Positions 34,535-42,492 of a DNA stretch of 64,000 bases are shown piece after piece. The position numbers were made by a program, and so were the translations under genes. Position 1 is the first letter of the stretch; each line of letters opens with the position of its first letter. A model generated the notes under the pieces. The model ran no database searches and was not told the DNA's origin. It saw only the letters and a list, made by a program, of their open reading frames with translations. Source of the DNA: Terriglobia bacterium. GTDB taxonomy: Bacteria; Acidobacteriota; Terriglobia; Terriglobales; Acidobacteriaceae. Location of the stretch: NCBI GenBank assembly GCA_020072815.1, contig JAIQGE010000001.1:248001-312000 (forward strand), given 5' to 3'.

Positions 34535-34595
34535 TCTTCTTCCTTCTTTCAGCCCGCCCGGGGCTTCGTTGATTTCTCATTACCGCTGCTTGGAG

Positions 34596-34961
34596 CTATT
34601 GCAGCTTGGGCTTTTTCTTTTCCTGGGCTTCCGCAAACTTTTTCAAGTTGGCCAGATTGGCTTGCCAGAACTGGCGATAGCGTTCCAGCCATCCGTCAAT
34701 GTTGCGCAGCGGGCCGGCGTTCAGGCGGTACATGCGCTGCCGTCCGACGCGCTCTTCGCGCACCAGTTCGGCCGCGCGCAGCACGCGCAGGTGCTTGGAG
34801 ATGGCCGGGCGCGACACCGGGAAGTTGCGGGCAATATCGCCGGCCGGCAAGCTGCCCCGGCGAAGCAGGTCAAGCACCGCGCGGCGCGTGGGGTCGGCCA
34901 CGGCGCGGAAGGCGTCCGCGTCTTCCAGGTGGCCGGAATATGTAACCGATTGGTTTCTCAT
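34596..34961 (-). CDS. ArsR-family transcriptional repressor
   Basis: A 121-residue winged-helix repressor. The core is AFRAVADPTRRAVLDLLRRG, then PAGDIARNFPVSRPAISKHLRVLRAAELV and EERVGRQRMYRL. No cysteine-based metal site is present, so it belongs to the non-metal ArsR group associated with SRPBCC genes. The operator GTAACCatacGGTTAC lies 6-21 bp before the ATG and overlaps the -10 box, implying autorepression. The coding start itself contains a second, imperfect dyad (GTAACCgattGGTTTC). It heads a two-gene operon with the SRPBCC gene. Confidence 0.92.
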   Translation of the reverse strand: MRNQSVTYSGHLEDADAFRAVADPTRRAVLDLLRRGSLPAGDIARNFPVSRPAISKHLRVLRAAELVREERVGRQRMYRLNAGPLRNIDGWLERYRQFWQANLANLKKFAEAQEKKKPKLQ

Positions 34962-34966
34962 TATGT

Positions 34967-34999
34967 GTAACCATACGGTTACTGGATTGGGTATGTCAA
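34967..34999 (-). promoter_or_regulatory. Promoter with overlapping ArsR operator
   Basis: Minus strand: -35 TTGACA (34999-34994), 18-bp spacer, -10 TATGGT (34975-34970). The perfect dyad GTAACCATACGGTTAC covers 34967-34982 and so includes the -10. The predicted start point near 34963 leaves almost no 5' leader before the ATG at 34961. Confidence 0.65.
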
Positions 35000-35642
35000 G
35001 AGGTATTTGGGGGACTAATAGATGCAGTTGGACGAAGGTTCAGACGCGCGAAGAATGTTCTATCTGAAGTTCCGATGAGGGACAACGCAGCCGAGGGCGG
35101 CTGCGCTCCACACCTCTCGGAAAGGAAACAGGCCAAAGAATAGGTCATCGTCCCATTTCGCCATTGATTAAGAGGCGAATATATGGTAAATTATAGAATT
35201 CGGTCTTTGGTGTTTGGTTCTTGGTATTTGGCAGACAGCCAACGGACCCTGGATTGGGCCTGATTTGACGCGAATTTGACCCCGTTTGGAGGCGATTTGA
35301 AGGCTGGCTCCCTGGGATGACAAGAGCTAACCCCTTTGGAATCCTAATCGAAGGCCATGGGGGGTGGGGTACAAGATCGCCGGGATCGCACGAATCGCCG
35401 GGATCGGAAAACCCAAAAGTATCGCCGGGGATGAATCGTCTAAGTCTATATTTTTCGGGGATGAACGGGGATGGGTGGGGCAGAGATTTGGTAAATGGGT
35501 AAGTAGGTAATTGGGTAGTTATGAAAGCGAACAGAAAAGTCCGAATTTGCCACGCTGCCCAATCGTTGACCGTGGTAAGAATGCCAGAATAGAATCGCCC
35601 CACAAGCCCAGCTTCTCCCTGGCACTGCTGAAAGGATCAGTG
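35000..35642. other. Gene-free stretch with simple and dispersed repeats
   Basis: No convincing gene. A minus-strand ORF of 152 codons (35145-35603) is Pro/Arg-rich, has no recognisable domain and runs through repeats, so I leave it out. Visible are a TTTGGT-rich stretch (35205-35232), repeated ATCGCCGGGATCG units (35377-35412) and the GTAATTGGGTA element (35488-35520). Confidence 0.6.
35488..35520. repeat. GTAATTGGGTA-type repeat, copy 1
   Basis: TTGGTAAATGGGTAAG followed by TAGGTAATTGGGTAG. The same words form the large inverted repeat at 50208-50297. Confidence 0.5.
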
Positions 35643-37760
35643 ATGCGTAAAAAAATCTTTGCCCTGTTTGCCCTTATCCTCCTGATCGGATTCGCCGACC
35701 GCGTTGTCGCGCTTCAGGCTCCCACTGTCGCCAACCCCGCGCTGCCGGCGCCCCCCAAGACCGCCACGGACGACGTAAAGGAAACCCTGCACGGCGTGGA
35801 GATCACCGATCCCTATCGCTGGCTGGAAGACCAGAACAGTCCGGAGACGCGGGCCTGGATTGACGCGCAGAACGCTTACACCGATTCCATCATCCCCAAG
35901 CTACCCGGCCGCGAGCAGCTGAAGCAGCGGGTGAGCGCGCTGGTGAAGATTGATTTCATGAGCTCACCCACGGTCCGCAACGGCCGCTACTTCTTCTCCA
36001 AGCGCCAGGCCGACCAGGACCAAGCCGTGCTGTACATGCGCCAGGGGCTTGACGGCAAAGACCAGGTGCTGGTGGACCCGCTGCCCATGAGCCCGGACCA
36101 CACCGTCACGGTCAACTTGTTCGATGTGTCCCAGGACGGCAAGATGCTGGCTTACGTGATACGCCACGGCGGCGCCGATGAAGTTGAGCCCCATCTCTTC
36201 GACGTGGACGCGCACAAGGAAGTGCCGGACAACTTTCCCAAAGCGCGCTACTCCGGCTTCAGCATTCTGCCCGACAAGAGCGGCGTGTATCTGACGCGTC
36301 TCACCGCGGAAGGCCCGCGGGTTTACTTCCACAAGATGGGCGCTGACAGCGCAACGGACGTGGAGGTGTTCGGCAAAGGTTATGGTCCGGAAAAAATCGT
36401 TGGCAGCGGCCTCTCGGACGATGGCCGCTACTTGACCATCACTGTCCTATACGGCTCGGCCGCGGAGAAGACGGAGATCTACTTTGCCGACGTGTCCAAG
36501 AAGGGACCGGTCGTCCCGGTGGCAACAGATTTGAAAGCCGCGTCCTTCGGCCAGATTGAGGACGGACGGATGTTTGTCCGCACCAACTGGAATGCTCCCA
36601 AGTGGCGCATCATGGAAGTGGACTTGAAGAACCCTGCGCCGGAACATTGGCGCGAGGTAATTCCGGAGAGCGGCGACGTGATGGACGGCCTCTCCTTGGT
36701 GGGCGGCATGCTGGCCGTACACACCGCGCACGACGTGGTGGGACGGGTGAAGCTGTTTGACGTTAAAGGCAAGCTGGTGCGGGAAATTACGCTGCCTACC
36801 CAGGGCTCCATCTCCGGCCTGGGCGGACGGTGGGACAGCAAGGAAGCGTTTTTCTCCTTCGCGTCATACTATGTGCCGCCTACGGTCTACCGCTACGACG
36901 TTGCCAGCGGGAAGCAGTCAACGTGGTCGCAGCAGCAGGTGCCGATTGACGCCGACAAATATGAAGTCAAACAGGTCTGGTACACGTCCAAAGACGGCAC
37001 CAAGATTCCCATGTTCCTGGCGCACGCCAAAGGCGTGAAGCTGGATGGCTCCAATCCCACGCTGCTCACCGGTTACGGCGGGTTCAACCTGAGTTCCACG
37101 CCCAGCTTCAACCCTTTTGCCGCCGCATGGATCTCCAGCGGCGGGGTGTACGCGGTGGCCAACATGCGCGGCGGCGGAGAATTTGGCGAAGCCTGGCACC
37201 ACGCCGGCATGCTGGAGAAAAAACAAAACGTTTTTGACGACTTTTTCGCCGCGGCGGAATGGCTGATCCAGAACAAGTACACGTCGCCGGCGCGGCTGGC
37301 GATTCGCGGCAACAGCAACGGCGGACTGCTGATGGGCGCGGCGGTCACGCAGCGTCCGGAACTGTTTGGCGCCGTCATCTGCGGCTATCCGCTGCTGGAC
37401 ATGGTGCGCTACCAGAAATTCCTGGTGGCCAAGTACTGGGTGCCGGAATACGGCTCGTCGGACGATCCGCAGCAGTTCAAGTGGATCTATGCCTACTCTC
37501 CTTACCACCATGTGAAGCCGGGGACAAAATATCCGGCGATCCTGTTCCTGACCGGCGACTCGGACACGCGCGTGGCCCCGCTGCACGCCCGCAAAATGAC
37601 GGCGCTGATGCAGGCCGCCGGCTCAGAGAAACCGATTCTGCTGCACTATGACACCGCAGCCGGCCACTCCGGCGGAACTCCCGCGGGCAAACAAGTGGAA
37701 AACACCACGGACGAACTGAACTTTCTCTTCTGGCAGCTCGGCGTGGCCGCGGGGAAGTAA
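35643..37760 (+). CDS. Prolyl oligopeptidase (S9A), exported
   Basis: A serine peptidase of 705 residues that cleaves peptides after proline. The start at ATG 35643 has AAAGGATC upstream and opens with a signal peptide (MRKKIFALFALILLIGFADRVVA), so a periplasmic or secreted location is likely. The N-terminal beta-propeller begins with the family hallmark DPYRWLEDQNSPETRAW. The C-terminal alpha/beta-hydrolase carries the triad S558 (GNSNGGLL), D641 (GDSDTRV) and H675 (AAGHSGG). The oxyanion region ANMRGGGEFGEAWHHAG is intact. It stands alone, followed by the tRNA gene. Confidence 0.96.
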   Translation: MRKKIFALFALILLIGFADRVVALQAPTVANPALPAPPKTATDDVKETLHGVEITDPYRWLEDQNSPETRAWIDAQNAYTDSIIPKLPGREQLKQRVSALVKIDFMSSPTVRNGRYFFSKRQADQDQAVLYMRQGLDGKDQVLVDPLPMSPDHTVTVNLFDVSQDGKMLAYVIRHGGADEVEPHLFDVDAHKEVPDNFPKARYSGFSILPDKSGVYLTRLTAEGPRVYFHKMGADSATDVEVFGKGYGPEKIVGSGLSDDGRYLTITVLYGSAAEKTEIYFADVSKKGPVVPVATDLKAASFGQIEDGRMFVRTNWNAPKWRIMEVDLKNPAPEHWREVIPESGDVMDGLSLVGGMLAVHTAHDVVGRVKLFDVKGKLVREITLPTQGSISGLGGRWDSKEAFFSFASYYVPPTVYRYDVASGKQSTWSQQQVPIDADKYEVKQVWYTSKDGTKIPMFLAHAKGVKLDGSNPTLLTGYGGFNLSSTPSFNPFAAAWISSGGVYAVANMRGGGEFGEAWHHAGMLEKKQNVFDDFFAAAEWLIQNKYTSPARLAIRGNSNGGLLMGAAVTQRPELFGAVICGYPLLDMVRYQKFLVAKYWVPEYGSSDDPQQFKWIYAYSPYHHVKPGTKYPAILFLTGDSDTRVAPLHARKMTALMQAAGSEKPILLHYDTAAGHSGGTPAGKQVENTTDELNFLFWQLGVAAGK

Positions 37761-37783
37761 TGGGGAGAGCGAAAGCCAAAAAG

Positions 37784-37820
37784 CTTACCGCTGATCAACG
37801 CTGATGACGCTGATCAGCGG
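37784..37820. repeat. ATCAG-rich dispersed repeat, copy 2 (inverted)
   Basis: CTTACCGCTGATCAACG followed by CTGATGACGCTGATCAGCGG, the reverse orientation of the unit at 13101-13132. Confidence 0.5.
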
Positions 37821-37869
37821 ATGTGGATCGCAAGCGGGTTGCCGGCAGCGACGTGAAGAGACGCCGCGC

Positions 37870-37898
37870 TTTACGGCCCACGCAATGTCTCATAAAAT
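37870..37898 (+). promoter_or_regulatory. Promoter of the tRNA-Thr gene
   Basis: -35 TTTACG (37870-37875), 17-bp spacer, -10 TAAAAT (37893-37898), eight bases before the tRNA 5' end. The spacing implies a very short or absent 5' leader. Confidence 0.55.
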
Positions 37899-37906
37899 AA
37901 GAGCAG

Positions 37907-37982
37907 GCCGACGTAGCTCAGTTGGTAGAGCAGTCGATTCGTAATCGACAGGTCATCGGTTCAAGTCCGATCGTCGGCTCCA
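37907..37982 (+). tRNA. tRNA-Thr (anticodon CGU)
   Basis: A 76-nt cloverleaf. The acceptor stem GCCGACG/CGTCGGC, D-arm GCTC...GAGC, anticodon arm GTCGA-TTCGTAA-TCGAC with anticodon CGT, T-arm ATCGG-TTCAAGT-CCGAT, discriminator T and an encoded CCA are all present. It reads ACG codons. Confidence 0.96.
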
Positions 37983-37991
37983 TCATTTACT

Positions 37992-38018
37992 GCCGCCTCG
38001 CGGCAAACCGCTTACGAC
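37992..38018. repeat. TTCG-hairpin repeat, copy 3
   Basis: A GCCGcctCGGC-type hairpin followed by AAACCGCTTACGAC, matching the copies near 12.9 kb. It overlaps the 3' end of the next gene by 7 bp. Confidence 0.5.
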
Positions 38019-38377
38019 TTGAGCGCCCGGACAAAGTCGCGCAGGTTCCAAATCACCATTGCGAAGGACGCAACAAACAATCCGCCGGCGATAGTCCAAA
38101 ACCAAAAAGGATGCTGCGCGCGGTCAATCATGGGAATGCGGACCCCTTGGAATACTCCTGCGAGCATCTGGATAACAATCATCGCCAAAACGGCGCCGCC
38201 CATGGTCGCCCACAAAAGAGACGTGATGATTTCTTGGGTTCGCAGCACGGATGCTGCGTCGCGCCGGCGCTGAACAACGGCGATCAACCGGTCGCTAGAG
38301 AGCGCGAGCAGGAATGCGATGGCGAAGATGCAAGCGGCGATCGTCATGTTCGTGAACGAAGAGGCGCGAAACGGCAT
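38012..38377 (-). CDS. Small membrane protein of unknown function
   Basis: A 121-residue protein with three hydrophobic helices: TIAACIFAIAFLLAL, LWATMGGAVLAMIVIQMLAGVF and FWFWTIAGGLFVASFAMVIW, joined by a charged loop DRLIAVVQRRRDAAS. The start may be the internal ATG at 38347. I do not recognise the family. It converges on the tRNA gene and is divergent from the HTH-TPR gene. Opposing plus-strand ORFs here are Arg/Gln-rich shadows. Confidence 0.65.
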   Translation of the reverse strand: MPFRASSFTNMTIAACIFAIAFLLALSSDRLIAVVQRRRDAASVLRTQEIITSLLWATMGGAVLAMIVIQMLAGVFQGVRIPMIDRAQHPFWFWTIAGGLFVASFAMVIWNLRDFVRALKS

Positions 38378-38482
38378 TTGAGCGTAGCACGGGAGTGAGA
38401 ACTGCCCTTCACGAGCCCTGTTGGGCTCTTACCCCCAGCGGGTTACTACCTTTGTTTTCCACAACTTAATACTTGTTTGCCC

Positions 38483-38512
38483 TTGCTATTTTGCTTTTGG
38501 CTCTCGCATAAT
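38483..38512 (+). promoter_or_regulatory. Promoter of the HTH-TPR gene
   Basis: -35 TTGCTA (38483-38488), 18-bp spacer, -10 CATAAT (38507-38512). It overlaps the in-frame ATG at 38511, which argues that translation starts further downstream. Confidence 0.45.
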
Positions 38513-38555
38513 GGTCTGTATCTCTTTGAAGATACGAAGTACTTCCAAGGGCAAA

Positions 38556-39431
38556 GTGGAACGATACAGTCGAGAGGACGTCCTCAGGATTCTTCGCATC
38601 ACGGCGCGCCAGCTTGTCGGCTGGGAGAAAGGCGGGTTATTCCCCGTCAAAGAGTTCTATTCCTTTTTTGATCTCCTGCAAATCAAGAAGCTGGGCGACC
38701 TGCGCGCCAAGAAGGTGCGTCCGGCGATGATTCGCGATTCTCTGCGCGCCATGCAGCAACAGGTGGCGGGCATGGAGAATCCATTGCTGGAAGCCGGCAC
38801 GTTTACGCGGCGATCACGCGTTGTCTATCGCCACAGCGGGGCCGCGGTGGAACCGCTGGCCGGGCAGTTTGTGATGGACTTTACTGACCGCGCTGTGCTG
38901 GAGTCGCCCAAGATCCACGCCATCCGCACGGCGGAATCCGCCAGCGATTTCTTTTCCCGCGGCGTGGCCCTGGAAGAAGACCCCAAGACCCAGGACGAAG
39001 CCATGGACGCCTACAAAAAGTGCGTGGCTCTAGACCCCACGCATGCCGCGGCGTACATCAACCTGGGCACGCTTTGTTACAACCGCCATGACTACGTGCT
39101 GGCGGAGCGCTATTATCGCAAAGCCATCGAAGTAGATCCGCGCTACGCGCTGGCGTACTTCGACCTAGGCAATGTGCTGGATGAAACCGGGCGCCTGCCC
39201 GACGCCGTCCGCGCGTACCAGTCGGCCATTACTCTGGCGCCGACGTACGCTGACGCCCACTACAACCTGGCGCTGGCCTTTGAAAAAGCCAGGCAGCCGC
39301 GCAAAGCCCTGCAGCACTGGGAAGCCTACGCCAAGCTCGACGCCATGGGCCCCTGGGCCATGCATGCCCGCAACCAGATCAAAAAAATCCTGGCCGCCGA
39401 CACGCTGAAAATGGTGGAGAAAAAGAAGTAG
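38556..39431 (+). CDS. HTH (MerR-like) domain fused to TPR repeats
   Basis: A 291-residue cytosolic protein. Residues 1-70 form a MerR-like winged helix: ERYSREDVLRILRITARQLVGWEKGGLFP, then FFDLLQIKKLGDLRAKKVRP. A linker with strands follows. From about residue 150, at least three TPRs are clear (AMDAYKKCVALDPTHAAAYINLGTL, AERYYRKAIEVDPRYALAYFDLGNV, AVRAYQSAITLAPTYADAHYNLALAF). I favour the GTG at 38556, with AAGGG just upstream, because a promoter -10 covers the ATG at 38511. MerR-like DNA binding plus TPR protein docking suggests a regulator controlled by a protein partner. Confidence 0.8.
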   Translation: MERYSREDVLRILRITARQLVGWEKGGLFPVKEFYSFFDLLQIKKLGDLRAKKVRPAMIRDSLRAMQQQVAGMENPLLEAGTFTRRSRVVYRHSGAAVEPLAGQFVMDFTDRAVLESPKIHAIRTAESASDFFSRGVALEEDPKTQDEAMDAYKKCVALDPTHAAAYINLGTLCYNRHDYVLAERYYRKAIEVDPRYALAYFDLGNVLDETGRLPDAVRAYQSAITLAPTYADAHYNLALAFEKARQPRKALQHWEAYAKLDAMGPWAMHARNQIKKILAADTLKMVEKKK

Positions 39432-39489
39432 CCTGGCGTTCCTTCTCGAAGCGAATCGAGAGACCCCTGTCAAATTTATTGGAAGAGCT

Positions 39490-40731
39490 TCAGGAAGGCG
39501 ACTCCGCCCCTCCAGGCGATTTTAGCGTGCCGCGATGCGTCTGCCAGGTGTGCCACAGAATCCGGAACGTGGCCATGACCGGGATGGAAAGAAACACGCC
39601 GATCACGCCGGCAACTTCGCCGCCGGCAAAAATCCCGAACAACACGGCCAGCGGATGCAACTCCAGCGTGGTGCCCATGATGCGCGGCGAAGTCACGTAG
39701 TCCTGAATGCCGCGCCACACCACTAGAAACACCAGCAGCCAGAAAAGATGGCCGTAGCCCGCCATGAAGGCCACGGACATCACCACCAGAATGCCGATGA
39801 GCGGCCCCACCACGGGGATAAACTCCAGCGCGCCGGCCGCCGGCCCCAGCGCAAGAGCGTAAGGGACGCGCATGGCCCACAACACAAAGCTGATCACCAC
39901 CATGGCCAAAACAGCCAGCGTGATTTGTGCGCGGATGAACGCGCCCAGCATGGAATTCATGGCGTCCACCGTGGCAGATACCAGTTGGCGGTTGCGCACG
40001 TCTTCCACCGACTCCACGATCATCCGGGCAAACTTATCGCCGTCCAGGAGAAAGAAGATGGCTAGAATGGGCACCAGCAGCAGCCACCACATGTCCTGGA
40101 TGGTGCTGACGGCGCTGACCACCAGGCTCTGCGCCGCGGAGACAATTTCCTGCCGGTGGTCCCGGAAAAAGCCCATCACGAAATCCCGGACGCGCTCCTG
40201 TGTCTCCTGGCTCCAGCCGTGTTGCGCGCCAACCTGCTGGACGATTTGCCCGGATGTGATGTTCTGCGCCATTTGCGGGGCTTGCTGCCGCAGCTGTTGC
40301 GCTTCTTTGGCCACCGGCGGCCCGGCCATGGCAGCCACAAAGACCACCAGCGCGACAAAAAACAGATAGACAACGGCCACGGCCGCGGGACGCGAACCAC
40401 GCAGAAGTCTCTGCAGCCGCGCCACGGGCGCTTCCAGCAGGTACGCGAAAAAGATGGCAAAAAGAAAAGCCAGCAGCGCGCGCCATGCGACATAAAGAAA
40501 CAGCAGCCCCAGGGCGAACACCAGCGCCGTGAACAAGGCTTGCGCCGTGCGTTTATCAAAAGGTCTCAGAAGGCCCCACCTTCGCGACTGAAATTGAATT
40601 ACATCGCAGGGAAATCCCCTCCAGCTTACTTGAGGCGCGGTTTGATCGCCTACTCTTTTCTCAGTGACGGGAACGCCCTTGAACGACGCACCACAATCCC
40701 AAACCGGCGCTCTTGCGATAATGAATGACAT
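39490..40731 (-). CDS. AI-2E family (PerM-like) membrane permease
   Basis: A polytopic membrane protein of up to 413 residues in the AI-2E exporter family (PerM, YhhT and TqsA relatives). It has about seven helices: ALFTALVFALGLLFLYVAWRALLAFLFAIFFAYLL near the N-terminus, a large amphipathic segment (QQLRQQAPQMAQNI), then AQITLAVLAMVVISFVLWAM, GALEFIPVVGPLIGILVV and LVFLVVWRGIQDYVTSPRIMG (the family's conserved C-terminal signature). The only ATG, at 40731, abuts the mutM start; the first 45 residues are atypical, so a rare start near 40599 (ATT) or 40566 (CTG) is possible. Substrates of the family vary. Confidence 0.88.
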   Translation of the reverse strand: MSFIIARAPVWDCGASFKGVPVTEKRVGDQTAPQVSWRGFPCDVIQFQSRRWGLLRPFDKRTAQALFTALVFALGLLFLYVAWRALLAFLFAIFFAYLLEAPVARLQRLLRGSRPAAVAVVYLFFVALVVFVAAMAGPPVAKEAQQLRQQAPQMAQNITSGQIVQQVGAQHGWSQETQERVRDFVMGFFRDHRQEIVSAAQSLVVSAVSTIQDMWWLLLVPILAIFFLLDGDKFARMIVESVEDVRNRQLVSATVDAMNSMLGAFIRAQITLAVLAMVVISFVLWAMRVPYALALGPAAGALEFIPVVGPLIGILVVMSVAFMAGYGHLFWLLVFLVVWRGIQDYVTSPRIMGTTLELHPLAVLFGIFAGGEVAGVIGVFLSIPVMATFRILWHTWQTHRGTLKSPGGAESPS

Positions 40732-41595
40732 ATGCCGGAATTACCTGAGGTCGAAACCATCGCCAACGGCCTGCACAAGCGGGTGGCCGGCGACCGCCTT
40801 GAGTCCGTCTGGGTGGGCAGCAAGAAAGAACCGCTGAAGTCGCGGCCGGCGGAGATTGTGCGCGTGCTGGAAGGCGCGATGATCGAACGAGTGCATCGCG
40901 TGGGCAAACACATTGTCTTTCATCTGCTATCGGACCACGGGAAAAGCCTGCTCAAAGCGCACTCGTCCAAAGCCCAATGGATCGTCCACCTGGGGATGAC
41001 CGGACGCATGCTGGTGGCCACGCCGGACTCGGAAACAGTCAAACACACGCATTTGGTGGCCAGGCTCAGGTCAGGACGCGAGTTGCGGTTTGTTGATCCG
41101 CGGCGCTTTGGACGGCTGGAAGTCCGCCGCCTGTTGGAGCACGACGGCAAAGGTGGCCGTCAGGGATTCCGCGGGCCTGGCGCCGAGCCGCTCACCATCA
41201 GCGACGAAGAGTTCGCGCGCCTCTTCCACAAGAGCTCGGCTTTCATCAAAGCGGCGTTGCTGAACCAGAAGCTGCTGCACGGGGTCGGTAACATTTACGC
41301 CGATGAAGGTTTGTTTCGCGCCGGAGTCCGGCCTCGCCGTCGCGCCAATACGCTGGCGCGCGCGGAACTGGGCAGGTTGCACGCCGGACTTCAGGAAGTA
41401 CTAAAAGAAGCCATCGCGGCGGGCGGGTCGTCTATTTCCGACTACGTGGACGCCGACGGCGAAGAGGGATTCTTCCAACTACAGCATCGCGCCTACGGCC
41501 GCGAAGGCCAGCCTTGCCTGGTGTGCAAGACGCCCATCAAAAAGATTGTGGTGGCGGGCCGAGGGACGCACTATTGTCCGCGGTGCCAGAAGTAG
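40732..41595 (+). CDS. mutM: Formamidopyrimidine-DNA glycosylase (8-oxoguanine repair)
   Basis: Bifunctional glycosylase/AP lyase that removes 8-oxoguanine and formamidopyrimidines from DNA. The start is certain because the mature N-terminal proline is the nucleophile (MPELPEVETIANGL: P2, E3). The void-filling and helix-2-turn-helix region is clear (ALLNQKLLHGVGNIYADEGLFRAGVRP). The C-terminal zinc finger has CLVC and CPRC pairs. At 287 residues it is full length. Its start codon shares a CATATG with the opposing permease gene. Confidence 0.97.
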   Translation: MPELPEVETIANGLHKRVAGDRLESVWVGSKKEPLKSRPAEIVRVLEGAMIERVHRVGKHIVFHLLSDHGKSLLKAHSSKAQWIVHLGMTGRMLVATPDSETVKHTHLVARLRSGRELRFVDPRRFGRLEVRRLLEHDGKGGRQGFRGPGAEPLTISDEEFARLFHKSSAFIKAALLNQKLLHGVGNIYADEGLFRAGVRPRRRANTLARAELGRLHAGLQEVLKEAIAAGGSSISDYVDADGEEGFFQLQHRAYGREGQPCLVCKTPIKKIVVAGRGTHYCPRCQK

Positions 41596-41631
41596 CGGCT
41601 AGCTACTAGCCGCTAGCAGCTAGCACCTCCT

Positions 41632-42414
41632 TTACTTCTTCCCCAAAATCTGCGTGCTGGCCTGCAGCTTGCGCAGGCCGCGGATCCAGCGGTCGTAGTC
41701 GTTGGCCTTGTTCTGGAAATATTTCGCCACTTCGGGATGCGGAAGGATGAGGAACTTCTCTGCCGCGATGCCGGCCACCACGTCGGCGGCCACCTGTTCC
41801 GGCTCAATCGCCGTATCCAGCAGGAACGCTCCGCCGGCAAATTCGGCGCGGCGCAGCATGTTGGTGCGGACGCCCTGCGGACACAGCGCGGACACGCGGA
41901 TGCCCTGGTCGCCGTAGGTGATGCTGAGCCACTCGGCAAAACTGAGCGCGGCGTGTTTGGTAACGGCATACGGCGCCGAGCCTATCTGCGTCAGCAATCC
42001 GGCGGCGGAAACCGTCTGCAGCAAATAGCCTTCTTTGCGAGCCAGCATCTGCGGCAGAACGGCACGCGCCGCGTAGACGTGGGACATCAGGTTCACGTCC
42101 CAGCTGCGCTGCCAGTCAGCGTCCGGCGCTTCTTCGCCGCCGGCCACGCCAATGCCCGCGTTGGAGCAGAAAATATCCACCTGGCCGAATTGGCGCGTGG
42201 CGGTTTCCACCAGCTGCGCCATTTCGCTTTCTTTGCCCACGTTCGCCGGAATCGCCACCGACTTGATCTCATCCGCCACCTGGCGCGCGCCCTGCACGTC
42301 AATGTCCGAGACAATGACCGCCTTGGCGCCTTCCTGCGCGAACCGGTGGCACAGGGCGCGGCCAATTCCGTTGGCCCCGCCGGTTACAACAATCACTTTG
42401 CCTGCAATTTGCAT
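41632..42414 (-). CDS. Short-chain dehydrogenase/reductase
   Basis: NAD(P)-dependent oxidoreductase of the classical SDR family, 260 residues. The cofactor motif TGGANGIG is at residues 9-16. The NNAG-equivalent reads CSNAGIGV. The catalytic Ser-Tyr-Lys is [20 protein letters not shown] (S, Y and K at standard spacing). I chose ATG 42414 because [13 protein letters not shown] is the normal family start; the frame extends upstream to 42450. The substrate is unknown. It is divergent from the ROK kinase gene with an 78-bp gap. Confidence 0.92.
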   Translation of the reverse strand: MQIAGKVIVVTGGANGIGRALCHRFAQEGAKAVIVSDIDVQGARQVADEIKSVAIPANVGKESEMAQLVETATRQFGQVDIFCSNAGIGVAGGEEAPDADWQRSWDVNLMSHVYAARAVLPQMLARKEGYLLQTVSAAGLLTQIGSAPYAVTKHAALSFAEWLSITYGDQGIRVSALCPQGVRTNMLRRAEFAGGAFLLDTAIEPEQVAADVVAGIAAEKFLILPHPEVAKYFQNKANDYDRWIRGLRKLQASTQILGKK

Positions 42415-42492
42415 GACAAGAAGATAATCCGTTCCTGCGGTATCCTTCAAATGCCGGAAGCACCATTTTGCGAACGGAGGCCACTATTCCGC

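Noticed and set aside
35145-35603. 152-codon minus-strand ORF before the prolyl oligopeptidase
   Set aside because: Pro/Arg/Ser-rich product over simple and dispersed repeats; no domain and no ribosome site.
41737-42492. 252-codon extension upstream of the ROK kinase
   Set aside because: It runs antisense through the SDR gene. The kinase itself begins at 42493 with its DLGGTN motif at the normal distance.
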